A stretch of DNA of 5,825 nucleotides from Aquisalimonas sp. (GCA_007127625.1 SKYZ01000217.1:1-5825); one strand, 5' to 3'. Counted from the first letter of the stretch, positions 1 to 5,708 are shown. The notes: generated from the letters alone by a model not told the origin. Translations and numbers: made by a program.

Positions 1-731
1 ACGAGGCCCGTCAGGCCATCGAAGCCGCCCACAGCGCCGGCTTCGAGACGTTCAACGTGGACCTGATGTTCGCTCTGCCGGGGCAGGAACAGGACGACGC
101 CCTTGCCGACATCGACGAGGCGGTACGCCTGGGTGCCCCGCACATTTCCCACTACCAGCTCACCATCGAGCCGAATACGGTGTTCTATGCGCGACCGCCG
201 GCGCTGCCGGACCCGGACACGGCCTGGGCCATCCAGGAGGCGTGCACGGGGCATCTGCGTGAACAGGGACTGGTGCGCTACGAGGTTTCGGCGTGGGGCC
301 GTCCGGGCCATGCGTGCCGCCACAACCTGAACTACTGGGAATTCGGCGACTACCTGGCCATCGGCGCCGGCGCCCACGGCAAGCTCACCGACCCGGACAC
401 CGACACCATCCGCCGTTACCGCAAGGTCAAGGTGCCGGCGCTTTACATGCCACGGGCCGCTCAGGGAACGGCGACCGCCGAGGAGTGGACCATCCCGCCA
501 GCGGAGCGCCCGCTGGAATTCCTGATGAACTGCCTGCGCCTTGAACAGGGCCTCACGCCGGAGCTGTTCGAAGTGCGCACCGGTCTCGCCTTCACGGACC
601 TGGAACCCATGATCGCCACTGCCGAGCAGGACGGACTGCTGGCTCGCCGCGACGGGATCATCGTGCCCACGGCAGCCGGACACAATCACCTGGACACTCT
701 GCTGCAGCGCTTTCTCCCGGAGACGGAATGA
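1..731 (+). CDS. hemW: Radical SAM family haem chaperone HemW (3' part, 5' end outside window)
   Basis: HemW (formerly YggW) is a cytoplasmic radical SAM protein related to the oxygen-independent coproporphyrinogen oxidase HemN; it binds haem and passes it to target enzymes rather than oxidising coproporphyrinogen. The gene enters from the left edge, the first whole codon starts at base 3, and about 242 residues are visible out of the usual 380-390. Family signatures seen are NVDLMFALPGQ (about 54-86), QLTIEPNT, and the HNLNYW block with GAGAHG (about 321-380) typical of HemW. The C-terminal part, from about 510 (LEFLMNCLRLEQGL) to the end, matches the HemW C-terminal helical/winged-helix domain. 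The CxxxCxxC Fe-S/SAM motif must lie upstream, so integrity of the active site cannot be judged. The stop codon overlaps the next ATG (ATGA at 728-731), showing translational coupling. Family assignment is firm; the HemN alternative is disfavoured by length and the HNLNYW motif. Confidence 0.95.
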   Translation, partial: EARQAIEAAHSAGFETFNVDLMFALPGQEQDDALADIDEAVRLGAPHISHYQLTIEPNTVFYARPPALPDPDTAWAIQEACTGHLREQGLVRYEVSAWGRPGHACRHNLNYWEFGDYLAIGAGAHGKLTDPDTDTIRRYRKVKVPALYMPRAAQGTATAEEWTIPPAERPLEFLMNCLRLEQGLTPELFEVRTGLAFTDLEPMIATAEQDGLLARRDGIIVPTAAGHNHLDTLLQRFLPETE

Positions 732-916
732 TCACCGAGACCACCGTGGAATGCCCCTACTGCGGGGAGCCCTTCACCACCGCCGTGGACTGCTCCGCCG
801 GCAGCCAGCAATACGTGGAGGACTGCCAGATCTGCTGCCGGCCCATCGAGTTCATGGTCGAGGTGGACGGCACCGGTGAACTGGCCGCCGTCACCGTCCT
901 GCGCGATGACGACTGA
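728..916 (+). CDS. CPXCG motif-containing cysteine-rich protein
   Basis: A 62-residue protein of the CPXCG cysteine-rich family (Pfam Cys_rich_CPXG type), common in gammaproteobacteria and without an established function. The sequence shows CPYCG at residues 9-13 and a second cysteine cluster, DCQICCRPI, at residues 32-40. C9, C12, C33 and C36 are thus placed like the four ligands of a zinc ribbon; C22 and C37 are extra. The C-terminal half is a short beta-rich segment ending in an acidic tail (RDDD). The ATG lies inside the hemW stop (ATGA), and a GGAG at 719-722 inside hemW gives a 5-nt spacing to the start, so this is a coupled two-gene arrangement with hemW. Metal binding is inferred from the cysteine pattern; any role linked to haem or Fe-S handling would be guesswork from the neighbour alone. 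Confidence 0.9.
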   Translation: MITETTVECPYCGEPFTTAVDCSAGSQQYVEDCQICCRPIEFMVEVDGTGELAAVTVLRDDD

Positions 917-1045
917 TCCGCTCGCGGAAGTTTTCAGGCGACACGTGTCGCGGTTGCCGTGATCTGTACTATAACCATGCGGTAGGGGCCGAGCTGTATC
1001 GCACGTGAGTCATCCGCTGGCCCCACAAGGGGAAGGGCATCGGCC
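917..1045 (+). promoter_or_regulatory. Intergenic region with probable promoter and leader of the Rof-like gene
   Basis: This 129-bp gap holds no ORF with a credible start. A -10-like hexamer TATAAC (970-975, five of six consensus bases) would place a transcription start near 982 and give a leader of about 64 nt. No good -35 hexamer sits 16-18 bp upstream of it; the DNA there is instead the palindrome at 938-951, as expected at an activator-dependent or operator-controlled promoter. The leader ends with a purine-rich ribosome binding site (AGGGGAAGGG, 1028-1037), about 8 nt before the ATG. The four Cs at 1021-1024 can pair with GGGG at 1029-1032, and TGGCC (1018-1022) can pair with GGCCA (1042-1046), so initiation may be partly masked. 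No T-tract terminator follows the CPXCG gene. The promoter is inferred from sequence only. Confidence 0.4.
938..951. repeat. Perfect 14-bp palindrome, candidate operator
   Basis: GCGACACGTGTCGC is an uninterrupted perfect inverted repeat centred on CACGTG. It is centred about 37 bp upstream of the inferred start near 982, overlapping where a -35 box would be. A second CACGTG occurs at 1002-1007, exactly 60 bp further on. It could be a dimeric regulator site, or a short 5-bp hairpin with a 4-nt loop after the CPXCG gene; the absence of a following T tract makes an intrinsic terminator unlikely. Confidence 0.45.
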
Positions 1046-1282
1046 ATGAGCGATTATCATCCCATCGGCTGCGAAACCTACGCCGCACTGGAAATCGCCA
1101 TCGTGCAGGGCACGCGCCTGAGAGTGGGCTGGCAGAGCCCGGACGGGCGCTGGCATATGGAGCCGCTGCTGCCGGTGGACCTGCGTACCCGCAAACACGA
1201 GGAGTTCCTGATCGCCCAGCGCTCCGTGGGCCGACCGCTGGAGATCCGCCTGGACCGCATACGGCGGTTCGCGCCGTTATAG
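1046..1282 (+). CDS. rof: Rof-like Rho-binding antiterminator
   Basis: A 78-residue protein resembling E. coli Rof (YaeO), a small cytoplasmic protein that binds the transcription termination factor Rho at its primary RNA-binding region and inhibits termination. The similarity runs over the whole length: the N-terminal YHPIGCETYAALEIA (residues 4-18) lines up with the YQPINCDDYDNLELA region of Rof, RKHEEFLI (about 49-56) with its RKNVEYLV, and the C-terminal LEIRLDRIRRF (65-75) with its RELRLDKITSF. The family is normally 75-90 residues, so this is full length. The ATG at 1046 has a strong purine-rich ribosome binding site at 1028-1037. The gene converges on dinB and the two coding regions overlap by 6 bp; its last sense codon is TTA, unusual in DNA this GC-rich and dictated by the dinB stop on the other strand. 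Membership of the ROF family is well supported; activity on Rho is inferred by homology recalled from memory. Confidence 0.85.
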   Translation: MSDYHPIGCETYAALEIAIVQGTRLRVGWQSPDGRWHMEPLLPVDLRTRKHEEFLIAQRSVGRPLEIRLDRIRRFAPL

Positions 1283-2356
1283 GGCCAAGGCAAGCTGCCG
1301 TACCGCTTCCGGCTCCCGGGGCTCCAGACCGGACGCCGTCACCCCGAGCAGGCGCACGGCGCGCCGGTGCACCTCGGTCTCTTCCAGCAGCACATCCAGT
1401 AACGGCATCATCCCTGTGGCGTCGCGCAGCGGGGACGCGGCGGTGCGACGACGCGTGATCTGCTCGAAGTCGGCGTACTTGACCTTCAGCGTCAGCGTGC
1501 GCGCCTGCAGCCCCTTCGCCACCAGGGACTCTGCCACCTTGGCCGCCAGCGGCTCCAGTGCGGACACCATGTCGGTGCGGGCGGCCAGGTCGCGGCGGAA
1601 GGTGGTCTCGGCGCCCACGGACTTGCGCTCCCGCGTCGGCTCCACCGGGCGTTCATCCACGCCCCGGGCAATGCCGTAGTAAAACGGCGCCCGCTTGCCG
1701 AAAACCTCCTGCAGGTCGTGCAGCTCCCAGCGCCGGAGATCGGCACCGGTATGAATGCCCAGTGCCTGCATACGCGCCTCCGTGGCCCTGCCGACACCAT
1801 GGAACCGGCCCACCGGCAAGGTGGCGACGAAGTCCGCGCCGCGGTCCGGCGTGATCACTGTCAGGCCGTCCGGCTTATCCATGTCCGAGGCCTGCTTGGC
1901 CAGGAACTTGTTGTAGGACACCCCGGCGGAGGCGGTCAGCCCGGTTTCCTCGCGCACCGCCCGTCGGATGGCCTCCGCCACTCGGGTGGCGGAACCGCCG
2001 AAACCGGCGGTATCGGTGACGTCGAGGTACGCCTCATCCAGGGACAGCGGTTCCACCAGGCTGGTGTGGCGCAGGAATATCGCGCGAAGCTGCCGGGAGA
2101 CAGCCCTGTAGGTGTCGAATCGGGGCCGGATGAACACTGCGTGGGGACACTGCCGTAGCGCACGAGCCGCCGGCATGGCGGAGTGGATACCATACTGCCG
2201 GGCCTCGTAGCTGGCCGCCGCCACCACCCCGCGCCCGTCCGGCGAGCCGCCCACCACCACAGGCTGACCCCGCAGCTCCGCGTCGTCCCGCTGCTCCACG
2301 GAGGCGTAGAAGGCGTCCATGTCCACGTGGATGATCTTGCGTGGCCGCTCGCTCAT
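1277..2356 (-). CDS. dinB: DNA polymerase IV (Y-family translesion polymerase)
   Basis: A complete 359-residue Pol IV, an error-prone cytoplasmic polymerase that bypasses damaged template bases using the beta sliding clamp. Visible motifs include the N-terminal HVDMDAFYASVEQ with catalytic D12 and a tyrosine (Y17) at the steric-gate position where E. coli DinB has F13. The palm motif SLDEAYLDVTD carries catalytic D107 and E108. The helix-hairpin-helix region GRFHGVGRATEARMQALGI (about 182-200) and the little-finger domain (SVGAETTFRRDL onward) follow. The final six residues QLALAL (354-359) match the C-terminal clamp-binding motif of Pol IV (QLVLGL in E. coli). The length is normal (about 350 residues). 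AGGA (2369-2372) lies 12 nt before the ATG, farther than ideal, while TAGAAT ends exactly 6 nt before the ATG, raising the possibility of a leaderless transcript. No LexA-type CTG-N10-CAG box is present in the 77-bp upstream gap. Confidence 0.97.
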   Translation of the reverse strand: MSERPRKIIHVDMDAFYASVEQRDDAELRGQPVVVGGSPDGRGVVAAASYEARQYGIHSAMPAARALRQCPHAVFIRPRFDTYRAVSRQLRAIFLRHTSLVEPLSLDEAYLDVTDTAGFGGSATRVAEAIRRAVREETGLTASAGVSYNKFLAKQASDMDKPDGLTVITPDRGADFVATLPVGRFHGVGRATEARMQALGIHTGADLRRWELHDLQEVFGKRAPFYYGIARGVDERPVEPTRERKSVGAETTFRRDLAARTDMVSALEPLAAKVAESLVAKGLQARTLTLKVKYADFEQITRRRTAASPLRDATGMMPLLDVLLEETEVHRRAVRLLGVTASGLEPREPEAVRQLALAL

Positions 2357-2433
2357 GGCTGCATTCTATCCTGCGCGGCGGCCTGACAGGAGCCACCAGC
2401 CCCTTGCATGGCGCCCCGTGGCAGAATGGACCC
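2357..2433. promoter_or_regulatory. Divergent promoter region between dinB and the FAD oxidoreductase gene
   Basis: This 77-bp gap must carry the start signals of both divergent genes. On the minus strand, TAGAAT (2363-2368) ends 6 nt before the dinB ATG; on the plus strand, CAGAAT (2422-2427) ends 6 nt before the ATG at 2434. From the AGAAT to the ATG the two arms agree at 12 of 14 positions. Hexamers at this distance would start transcription at, or next to, the A of the ATG. The -35 elements are poor: CTGTCA (2384-2389, minus) with a 15-bp spacer, and no good match on the plus strand (TTGCAT at 2404-2409 is only 12 bp away). A small inverted repeat CCTG-A-CAGG sits at 2382-2390. Confidence 0.45.
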
Positions 2434-3858
2434 ATGAACACGACCGATGCCGTTGACACTGCGCTCGCGCGCATCCGCGCCATTGTCGGCGAGGCGGGCT
2501 GGCTGGCCGGCGACGCCCGGGCGCCGCTGCTCCGGGAATGGCGCGGGCTGTACCGGAGCGTGCCAGTGGCGGTGGTGGCGCCGGCAAGCACCGCGGAAGT
2601 GGCGCAGGTCCTGGCACTGTGCAGCGAGGCCGGCATCGCGGTGGTCCCCCAGAGCGGCAATACCGGGCTCTGTGGCGGCGCCGCCTGTGATACGTCCGGG
2701 ACGCAGCTGCTCCTGAGCCTGCGACGGATGCGGCGCGTCCGCGAGATCGACACCGCCAACGAGACCATGACCGCCGAAGCCGGCTGCATCCTGAGCGACC
2801 TGCAAGGCGCGGCCGAGGACGTCGACCGGCTGTTTCCGCTCAGCCTGGCCGCCGAAGGCAGCTGCATGCTCGGCGGCAACCTGGCCACCAACGCCGGCGG
2901 CACCAACGTGCTGCGCTACGGCAACGCCCGGGATCTGTGCCTGGGCCTCGAGGTGGTCCTGGCGGACGGGCGCATCTGGAACGGGCTCAGCGGCCTGCGC
3001 AAGGACAACAGCCGGTATGACCTCAAGGATCTGTTCATCGGCGCCGAGGGCACGCTGGGAGTGATCACCGCGGCGGTGCTGCGACTGTTCCCGCGGCCCC
3101 GCCAGACCCAGACTGCCCTGGTGGCCCTGGACTCGCCGGCGGCCGCGGTGGCACTGCTGCCGGCGCTACGGGAATGCAGCGGCGACACCCTCACCGGTTG
3201 CGAGCTCATGAGCCGCACCAGCCTGGCCACCGCCATCGACCACGTGGACGGCTGCCGCGACCCGTTCGAAACCGCCTACCCGTGGTACCTGCTGGTGGAA
3301 CTGTCCACACCCCGCCCCGGTGACGAACTGCGCGCAAGCCTGGAGAACGCGCTGGGCGACGCCCTGGAAAGCGGCCAGGCACTGGACGCCGTGGTGGCCG
3401 AGTCGGTGCAGCAGGGTCGCGCCCTGTGGCATCTGCGCGAGAGCATCCCCGAGGGCCAGCGCCACGACGGCGCCAGCATCAAGCACGACATCTCCGTGGC
3501 CGTGTCCAGCCTGCCCGCGTTCCTCGAGCAGGCCACCACCCGCATCGAGGCAGCGGTCCCCGGCGTGCGGGTGTGCCCGTTCGGCCACCTGGGCGACGGC
3601 AACATCCACTTCAACCTGTCACAGCCCCGGGACGCCGATCCGGGCGAATTTCTCGCCCGCTGGCAGGAGTGCAACCGCATCGTCCACGACGTGGTGGCCG
3701 CCATGGGCGGCTCCATCGCCGCGGAACACGGCGTAGGCCAGCTCAAGGTGGAGGAACTGGAGCGGCTCAAGGATCCGGTGGAACTGGAACTCATGCGCAG
3801 CATCAAGACCGCGCTGGACCCCCGGGGCATCATGAACCCCGGCAAGGTCCTGCGGTGA
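2434..3858 (+). CDS. FAD-binding D-2-hydroxyacid dehydrogenase (GlcD / D-2-hydroxyglutarate dehydrogenase type)
   Basis: A 474-residue flavoprotein of the vanillyl-alcohol-oxidase superfamily, expected to oxidise a D-2-hydroxyacid (D-2-hydroxyglutarate, D-lactate or glycolate class) to the 2-oxoacid and pass electrons to a carrier. The N-terminal FAD-binding domain (about 40-220) contains PQSGNTGLCGG (72-82), the GGNLATNAGGTNVLRYGN block (147-164) and GAEGTLGVIT (203-212). The C-terminal FAD-oxidase domain (about 225-474) contains RxxI...SIKHDISV (336-355), the metal-site motif GHLGDGNIHFN (384-394) and AAEHGVGQLK (429-438). H385, H392 and E431 match the metal ligands of D-2-hydroxyglutarate dehydrogenase. 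It ends in the family's usual NPGKVL. The ATG at 2434 is chosen because homology begins there; an in-frame GTG at 2341 would add 31 unconserved residues and run into dinB. No clear ribosome binding site is seen. No serA-like partner is next to it, so the exact substrate is open. Confidence 0.9.
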   Translation: MNTTDAVDTALARIRAIVGEAGWLAGDARAPLLREWRGLYRSVPVAVVAPASTAEVAQVLALCSEAGIAVVPQSGNTGLCGGAACDTSGTQLLLSLRRMRRVREIDTANETMTAEAGCILSDLQGAAEDVDRLFPLSLAAEGSCMLGGNLATNAGGTNVLRYGNARDLCLGLEVVLADGRIWNGLSGLRKDNSRYDLKDLFIGAEGTLGVITAAVLRLFPRPRQTQTALVALDSPAAAVALLPALRECSGDTLTGCELMSRTSLATAIDHVDGCRDPFETAYPWYLLVELSTPRPGDELRASLENALGDALESGQALDAVVAESVQQGRALWHLRESIPEGQRHDGASIKHDISVAVSSLPAFLEQATTRIEAAVPGVRVCPFGHLGDGNIHFNLSQPRDADPGEFLARWQECNRIVHDVVAAMGGSIAAEHGVGQLKVEELERLKDPVELELMRSIKTALDPRGIMNPGKVLR

Positions 3859-3891
3859 GCCGCGCCGCGCTCCCGGTGTTTGCCGAGACGC
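3859..3891. other. Convergent intergenic gap, no convincing terminator
   Basis: Thirty-three bases lie between two stop codons facing each other. GAGC (3857-3860) can pair with GCTC (3869-3872), giving a short hairpin readable from either strand, but no T tract follows on either side. If this is a termination point, it is probably Rho-dependent or very weak. Confidence 0.25.
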
Positions 3892-5112
3892 TCAGAACGG
3901 AAGATAGACCTGGACATTGCCGCCACCGAACGCCGCCCGGTGGAGGCGAGCCGTGGGATTCAGCGTGACGTGGCCGCCAGTGTTGCCGTCCACGGTGATC
4001 TGTAGCGGCAACGTTAGCTTGCCGTAGAGACCGTCCTCGTCGTCATCCTCGCCGTCCTCACGCTCACGGATATCCGCATGGTTGAGGAACACCCCCGGGG
4101 CGAAGCGCAGGTTATCGCTCAAATGCCAGGTGACACCGGCATAGATCATCCGCTCGATGCGCTCCTGTCGATCCAGACGGTCGTCATCGGCGGGGCGGCG
4201 ATCCCGCTCGGACAGCCGGAAGTAGCGGGCACCACCCCAGAGATCCAGGTCGGCGCGGTAGTCGTGGCGGAGCTCTGCGGTGATCTGGCCGTGCCGGCGA
4301 CGCAGCCGGCTGTCCTCGAACTCGCCACCACGGTCATCCAGGCGCCGGGTGGTATACAGCCCTTCCGCCTCGACGCTGCCCTCGAGACGATCGGTCAGGG
4401 GGACGTCGACGCCCAGACCGGCCCGGGCCTGATCGTAGCGGTAGGTGAATTCCCGCGCCGTGTCACGCAGGCGCAGGTAGTCATTGTAGTTGGCAAACCC
4501 GTAGACCGTGGCAGCGTCGATCCGCCGCGCCCCTTCCAGATAGTAGGTATAGGGCTGGCGCTCGTAGACGGCATCGTCCTGCTTGCCGTCGAAGGCGACA
4601 TCCGGCGCCACCAGAGCCGCACGAAAGCGGTTGCCGGCATCATCTGCCCAGGCAAGCTCGGTCTGGACATCGATGTTCTCCTTGGCCCCCTCGACGTCCC
4701 CGTAGAGCGTGGCCAGCCACTCGTGGTTAAGGCGCGCTCCGACACCGACAAGGTTGCGATCGTAGCGGCCATCGAAGTCTTCGTACCGCCGGTAACGGTA
4801 GCGGAAATGCGCTGGGCCGTCGGTCCCGGCGGTTACCTGGACGTCCTGCCGGGTATAGAGCTCATCACTGCGGCTGCTTCCGGCCGTGCCGAAGATGCCG
4901 TCGCGGGCAGGTCGACCTCCCTGCCCCAGCGCCGGGCCCGGTTCGAACGTGAACCGGTGGAGAAAGCTCTCGGCATTGTAGTCGAACTGGCGCCCCTCGA
5001 TGGCGTCCCGGCGAAAGGGCTCCGCCTCGCGCCAGTCAGCTGCAAGCTCCGCCGCCACCATGAACGCACACGCCCCGCAGACGGCGGCGACCCGGAAACC
5101 TTGACACCGCAT
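3892..5112 (-). CDS. Outer-membrane beta-barrel protein of unrecognised family
   Basis: A 406-residue exported protein that I cannot place in a named family. The ATG at 5112 is chosen because AGGGGG (5120-5125) lies 7 nt upstream and because the product then opens with a classical Sec signal peptide: a basic start (MRCQGFR), a hydrophobic core and a likely signal peptidase I site after LAA (about residue 25, before DWREAE). The mature part has no cysteine and is full of alternating aromatic/polar strands, such as HFRYRYRRYEDF, YTYYLEGARRI, EFTYRYDQARAGLGVDVPL, LDLWGGARYFRL and YAGVTWHLSDNLRFAPGVFL, separated by charged loops. By eye there are roughly 12-16 strands. It ends VQVYLPF, with the C-terminal phenylalanine and alternating hydrophobics of a Bam-recognised last strand. 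A very acidic loop (residues 350-361, containing EDDDED) precedes the final strands. It stands alone between convergent and divergent neighbours. Outer-membrane location is well supported; a role as channel, receptor or electron-conduit sheath is undetermined. Confidence 0.8.
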   Translation of the reverse strand: MRCQGFRVAAVCGACAFMVAAELAADWREAEPFRRDAIEGRQFDYNAESFLHRFTFEPGPALGQGGRPARDGIFGTAGSSRSDELYTRQDVQVTAGTDGPAHFRYRYRRYEDFDGRYDRNLVGVGARLNHEWLATLYGDVEGAKENIDVQTELAWADDAGNRFRAALVAPDVAFDGKQDDAVYERQPYTYYLEGARRIDAATVYGFANYNDYLRLRDTAREFTYRYDQARAGLGVDVPLTDRLEGSVEAEGLYTTRRLDDRGGEFEDSRLRRRHGQITAELRHDYRADLDLWGGARYFRLSERDRRPADDDRLDRQERIERMIYAGVTWHLSDNLRFAPGVFLNHADIREREDGEDDDEDGLYGKLTLPLQITVDGNTGGHVTLNPTARLHRAAFGGGNVQVYLPF

Positions 5113-5258
5113 CAGGCATCCCCCTGTTGGCAACGATGACGGCGGCCATGGTACCGGTGTCGAGTCGAAAATGGGGAACGCGCGCGCGGGGTGCCGCGAT
5201 TTGAACTAATCTTTCGGGGAGAACGGGGCCACCTTGCGGCCCAGGGAGGACAGCCGCC
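5113..5258. promoter_or_regulatory. Divergent intergenic region between the barrel-protein and DUF3135 genes
   Basis: This 146-bp region should hold promoters for both flanking genes. It contains the minus-strand ribosome binding site AGGGGG (5120-5125) and the plus-strand site AGGGAGGA (5243-5250, 8 nt before the ATG). An A/T-richer pocket at 5199-5215 (around TTGAACTAAT) is the likeliest melting region for the plus-strand promoter, with ACTAAT (5205-5210) as a poor -10, but no paired -35 is visible. On the minus strand TACCAT (around 5147-5152) is a weak -10 candidate. Ten bases of alternating CG occupy 5179-5188. Confidence 0.35.
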
Positions 5259-5633
5259 ATGCACATCCCCCGCCCCAGCAGTGCCAGCTTCGACCAGTGG
5301 CGCGAACTCGCCCGCTCCGATCCCGCAATGTTCGAGGCATGCCGGCGGGAGGCGATCGCAGAGGCAATCCGCACGGCGCCGCCACAGCGCCGGGAACGGC
5401 TCGAGCGCCTGCAGTGGCGAATCGATCGCGAGCGCGAGCGTCACCCCGATCCGATGGCGGCCTGTGCTCGGCTGTCACGGATGATGTGGGAGTCTGTCCA
5501 CGGACCCGGCGGGCTTGTGGCACATCTCAGGCAGCTCGAGGCATGCTGGCTGGGGCAGCCCCGGCAGCGAATGCCCAGGGCACGGGTCGTTGAGTTCCCG
5601 AGCCGCCGGAACTCGAGCAACGCCGGGCTCTGA
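5259..5633 (+). CDS. DUF3135 domain-containing protein
   Basis: A 124-residue soluble protein carrying the DUF3135 domain, found in gammaproteobacteria and without a known function. The domain spans about residues 10-82: FDQWRELARSDPAMFEACRR (11-30), RERLERLQWRIDRERER (45-61, with the conserved QWRID at 52-56), and ACARLSRMMWESV (68-80). It is predicted to be largely helical, and there is no signal peptide or membrane segment. The remaining 40 residues form an arginine- and proline-rich tail (PRQRMPRARVVEFPSRR at 101-117) that may be disordered or bind nucleic acid; that is inference. The start is fixed by AGGGAGGA 8 nt upstream. The gene precedes an L31 gene by 120 bp that contains an independent promoter, so co-transcription is possible but not required. 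An inverted repeat lies in its last codons. Confidence 0.88.
   Translation: MHIPRPSSASFDQWRELARSDPAMFEACRREAIAEAIRTAPPQRRERLERLQWRIDRERERHPDPMAACARLSRMMWESVHGPGGLVAHLRQLEACWLGQPRQRMPRARVVEFPSRRNSSNAGL
5588..5622. repeat. Inverted repeat in the 3' end of the DUF3135 gene
   Basis: CGTTGAGTTCC (5588-5598) faces GGAACTC (5608-5614) and CAACG (5618-5622). The inner stem GAGTTCC/GGAACTC is seven perfect base pairs with a 9-nt loop. A further four pairs (CGTT/AACG) form outside a small bulge. It ends 9 bases before the stop codon. No T tract follows, so it is a possible mRNA 3'-end structure or Rho-paused site rather than a canonical intrinsic terminator. Confidence 0.4.
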
Positions 5634-5656
5634 GTCATTCTCCGCACGGTTGGCTG

Positions 5657-5685
5657 TTGCCATTCACACCAGCGAACGGTATGAT
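5657..5685 (+). promoter_or_regulatory. Sigma70-type promoter for the L31 gene
   Basis: TTGCCA (5657-5662) and TATGAT (5680-5685) each match the -35 and -10 consensus at five of six positions and are separated by an optimal 17 bp. Transcription would start near 5692, leaving a leader of about 60 nt before the L31 ATG. This is the best promoter in the window, fitting a ribosomal protein gene. No Zur-like A/T-rich palindrome overlaps it. Confidence 0.75.
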
Positions 5686-5708
5686 CCGCGGCCTTATCGA
5701 ACACTTGT

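Noticed and set aside
2383..2399. SOS box for dinB
   Set aside because: CTG and CAG half-sites are present but separated by 11 rather than 10 bases, and the interior lacks the A/T-rich character of LexA sites.
2341..2433. N-terminal extension of the FAD oxidoreductase from a GTG at 2341
   Set aside because: The extra 31 residues show no family similarity and would overlap the dinB start. The ATG at 2434 begins where homology begins.
2034..2906. A 290-codon minus-strand open frame crossing the dinB/oxidoreductase junction
   Set aside because: It overlaps two well-identified genes in other frames and gives a low-complexity Arg/Ser/Pro-rich product with no recognisable motif.
3857..3872. Bidirectional intrinsic terminator between the convergent genes
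   Set aside because: The stem is only four pairs and there is no T tract in either direction.
3276..3926. A 216-codon minus-strand open frame opposite the oxidoreductase gene
   Set aside because: Its product is Ser/Arg-rich with no domain, and it lies fully opposite conserved FAD-oxidase motifs on the plus strand.
5113..5133. Upstream TTG start for the outer-membrane protein
   Set aside because: It lacks a ribosome binding site and would put seven residues ahead of the signal peptide, including the bases that form the AGGGGG site serving the ATG at 5112.
4078..5139. A 353-codon open frame on the plus strand opposite the outer-membrane protein gene
   Set aside because: Its codons align exactly with those of the minus-strand gene, a frame that stays open easily in GC-rich DNA. 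Its translation shows no signal peptide, domain or ribosome binding site, whereas the minus-strand product has a coherent signal peptide and barrel pattern.
5179..5188. Alternating CG tract as a Z-DNA or repeat element
   Set aside because: Ten bases of CG alternation are unremarkable at this GC content and nothing else supports a function.
5201..5229. Extracytoplasmic-function sigma promoter based on TGAAC
   Set aside because: No matching -10 motif lies at the required distance downstream of the AAC element.
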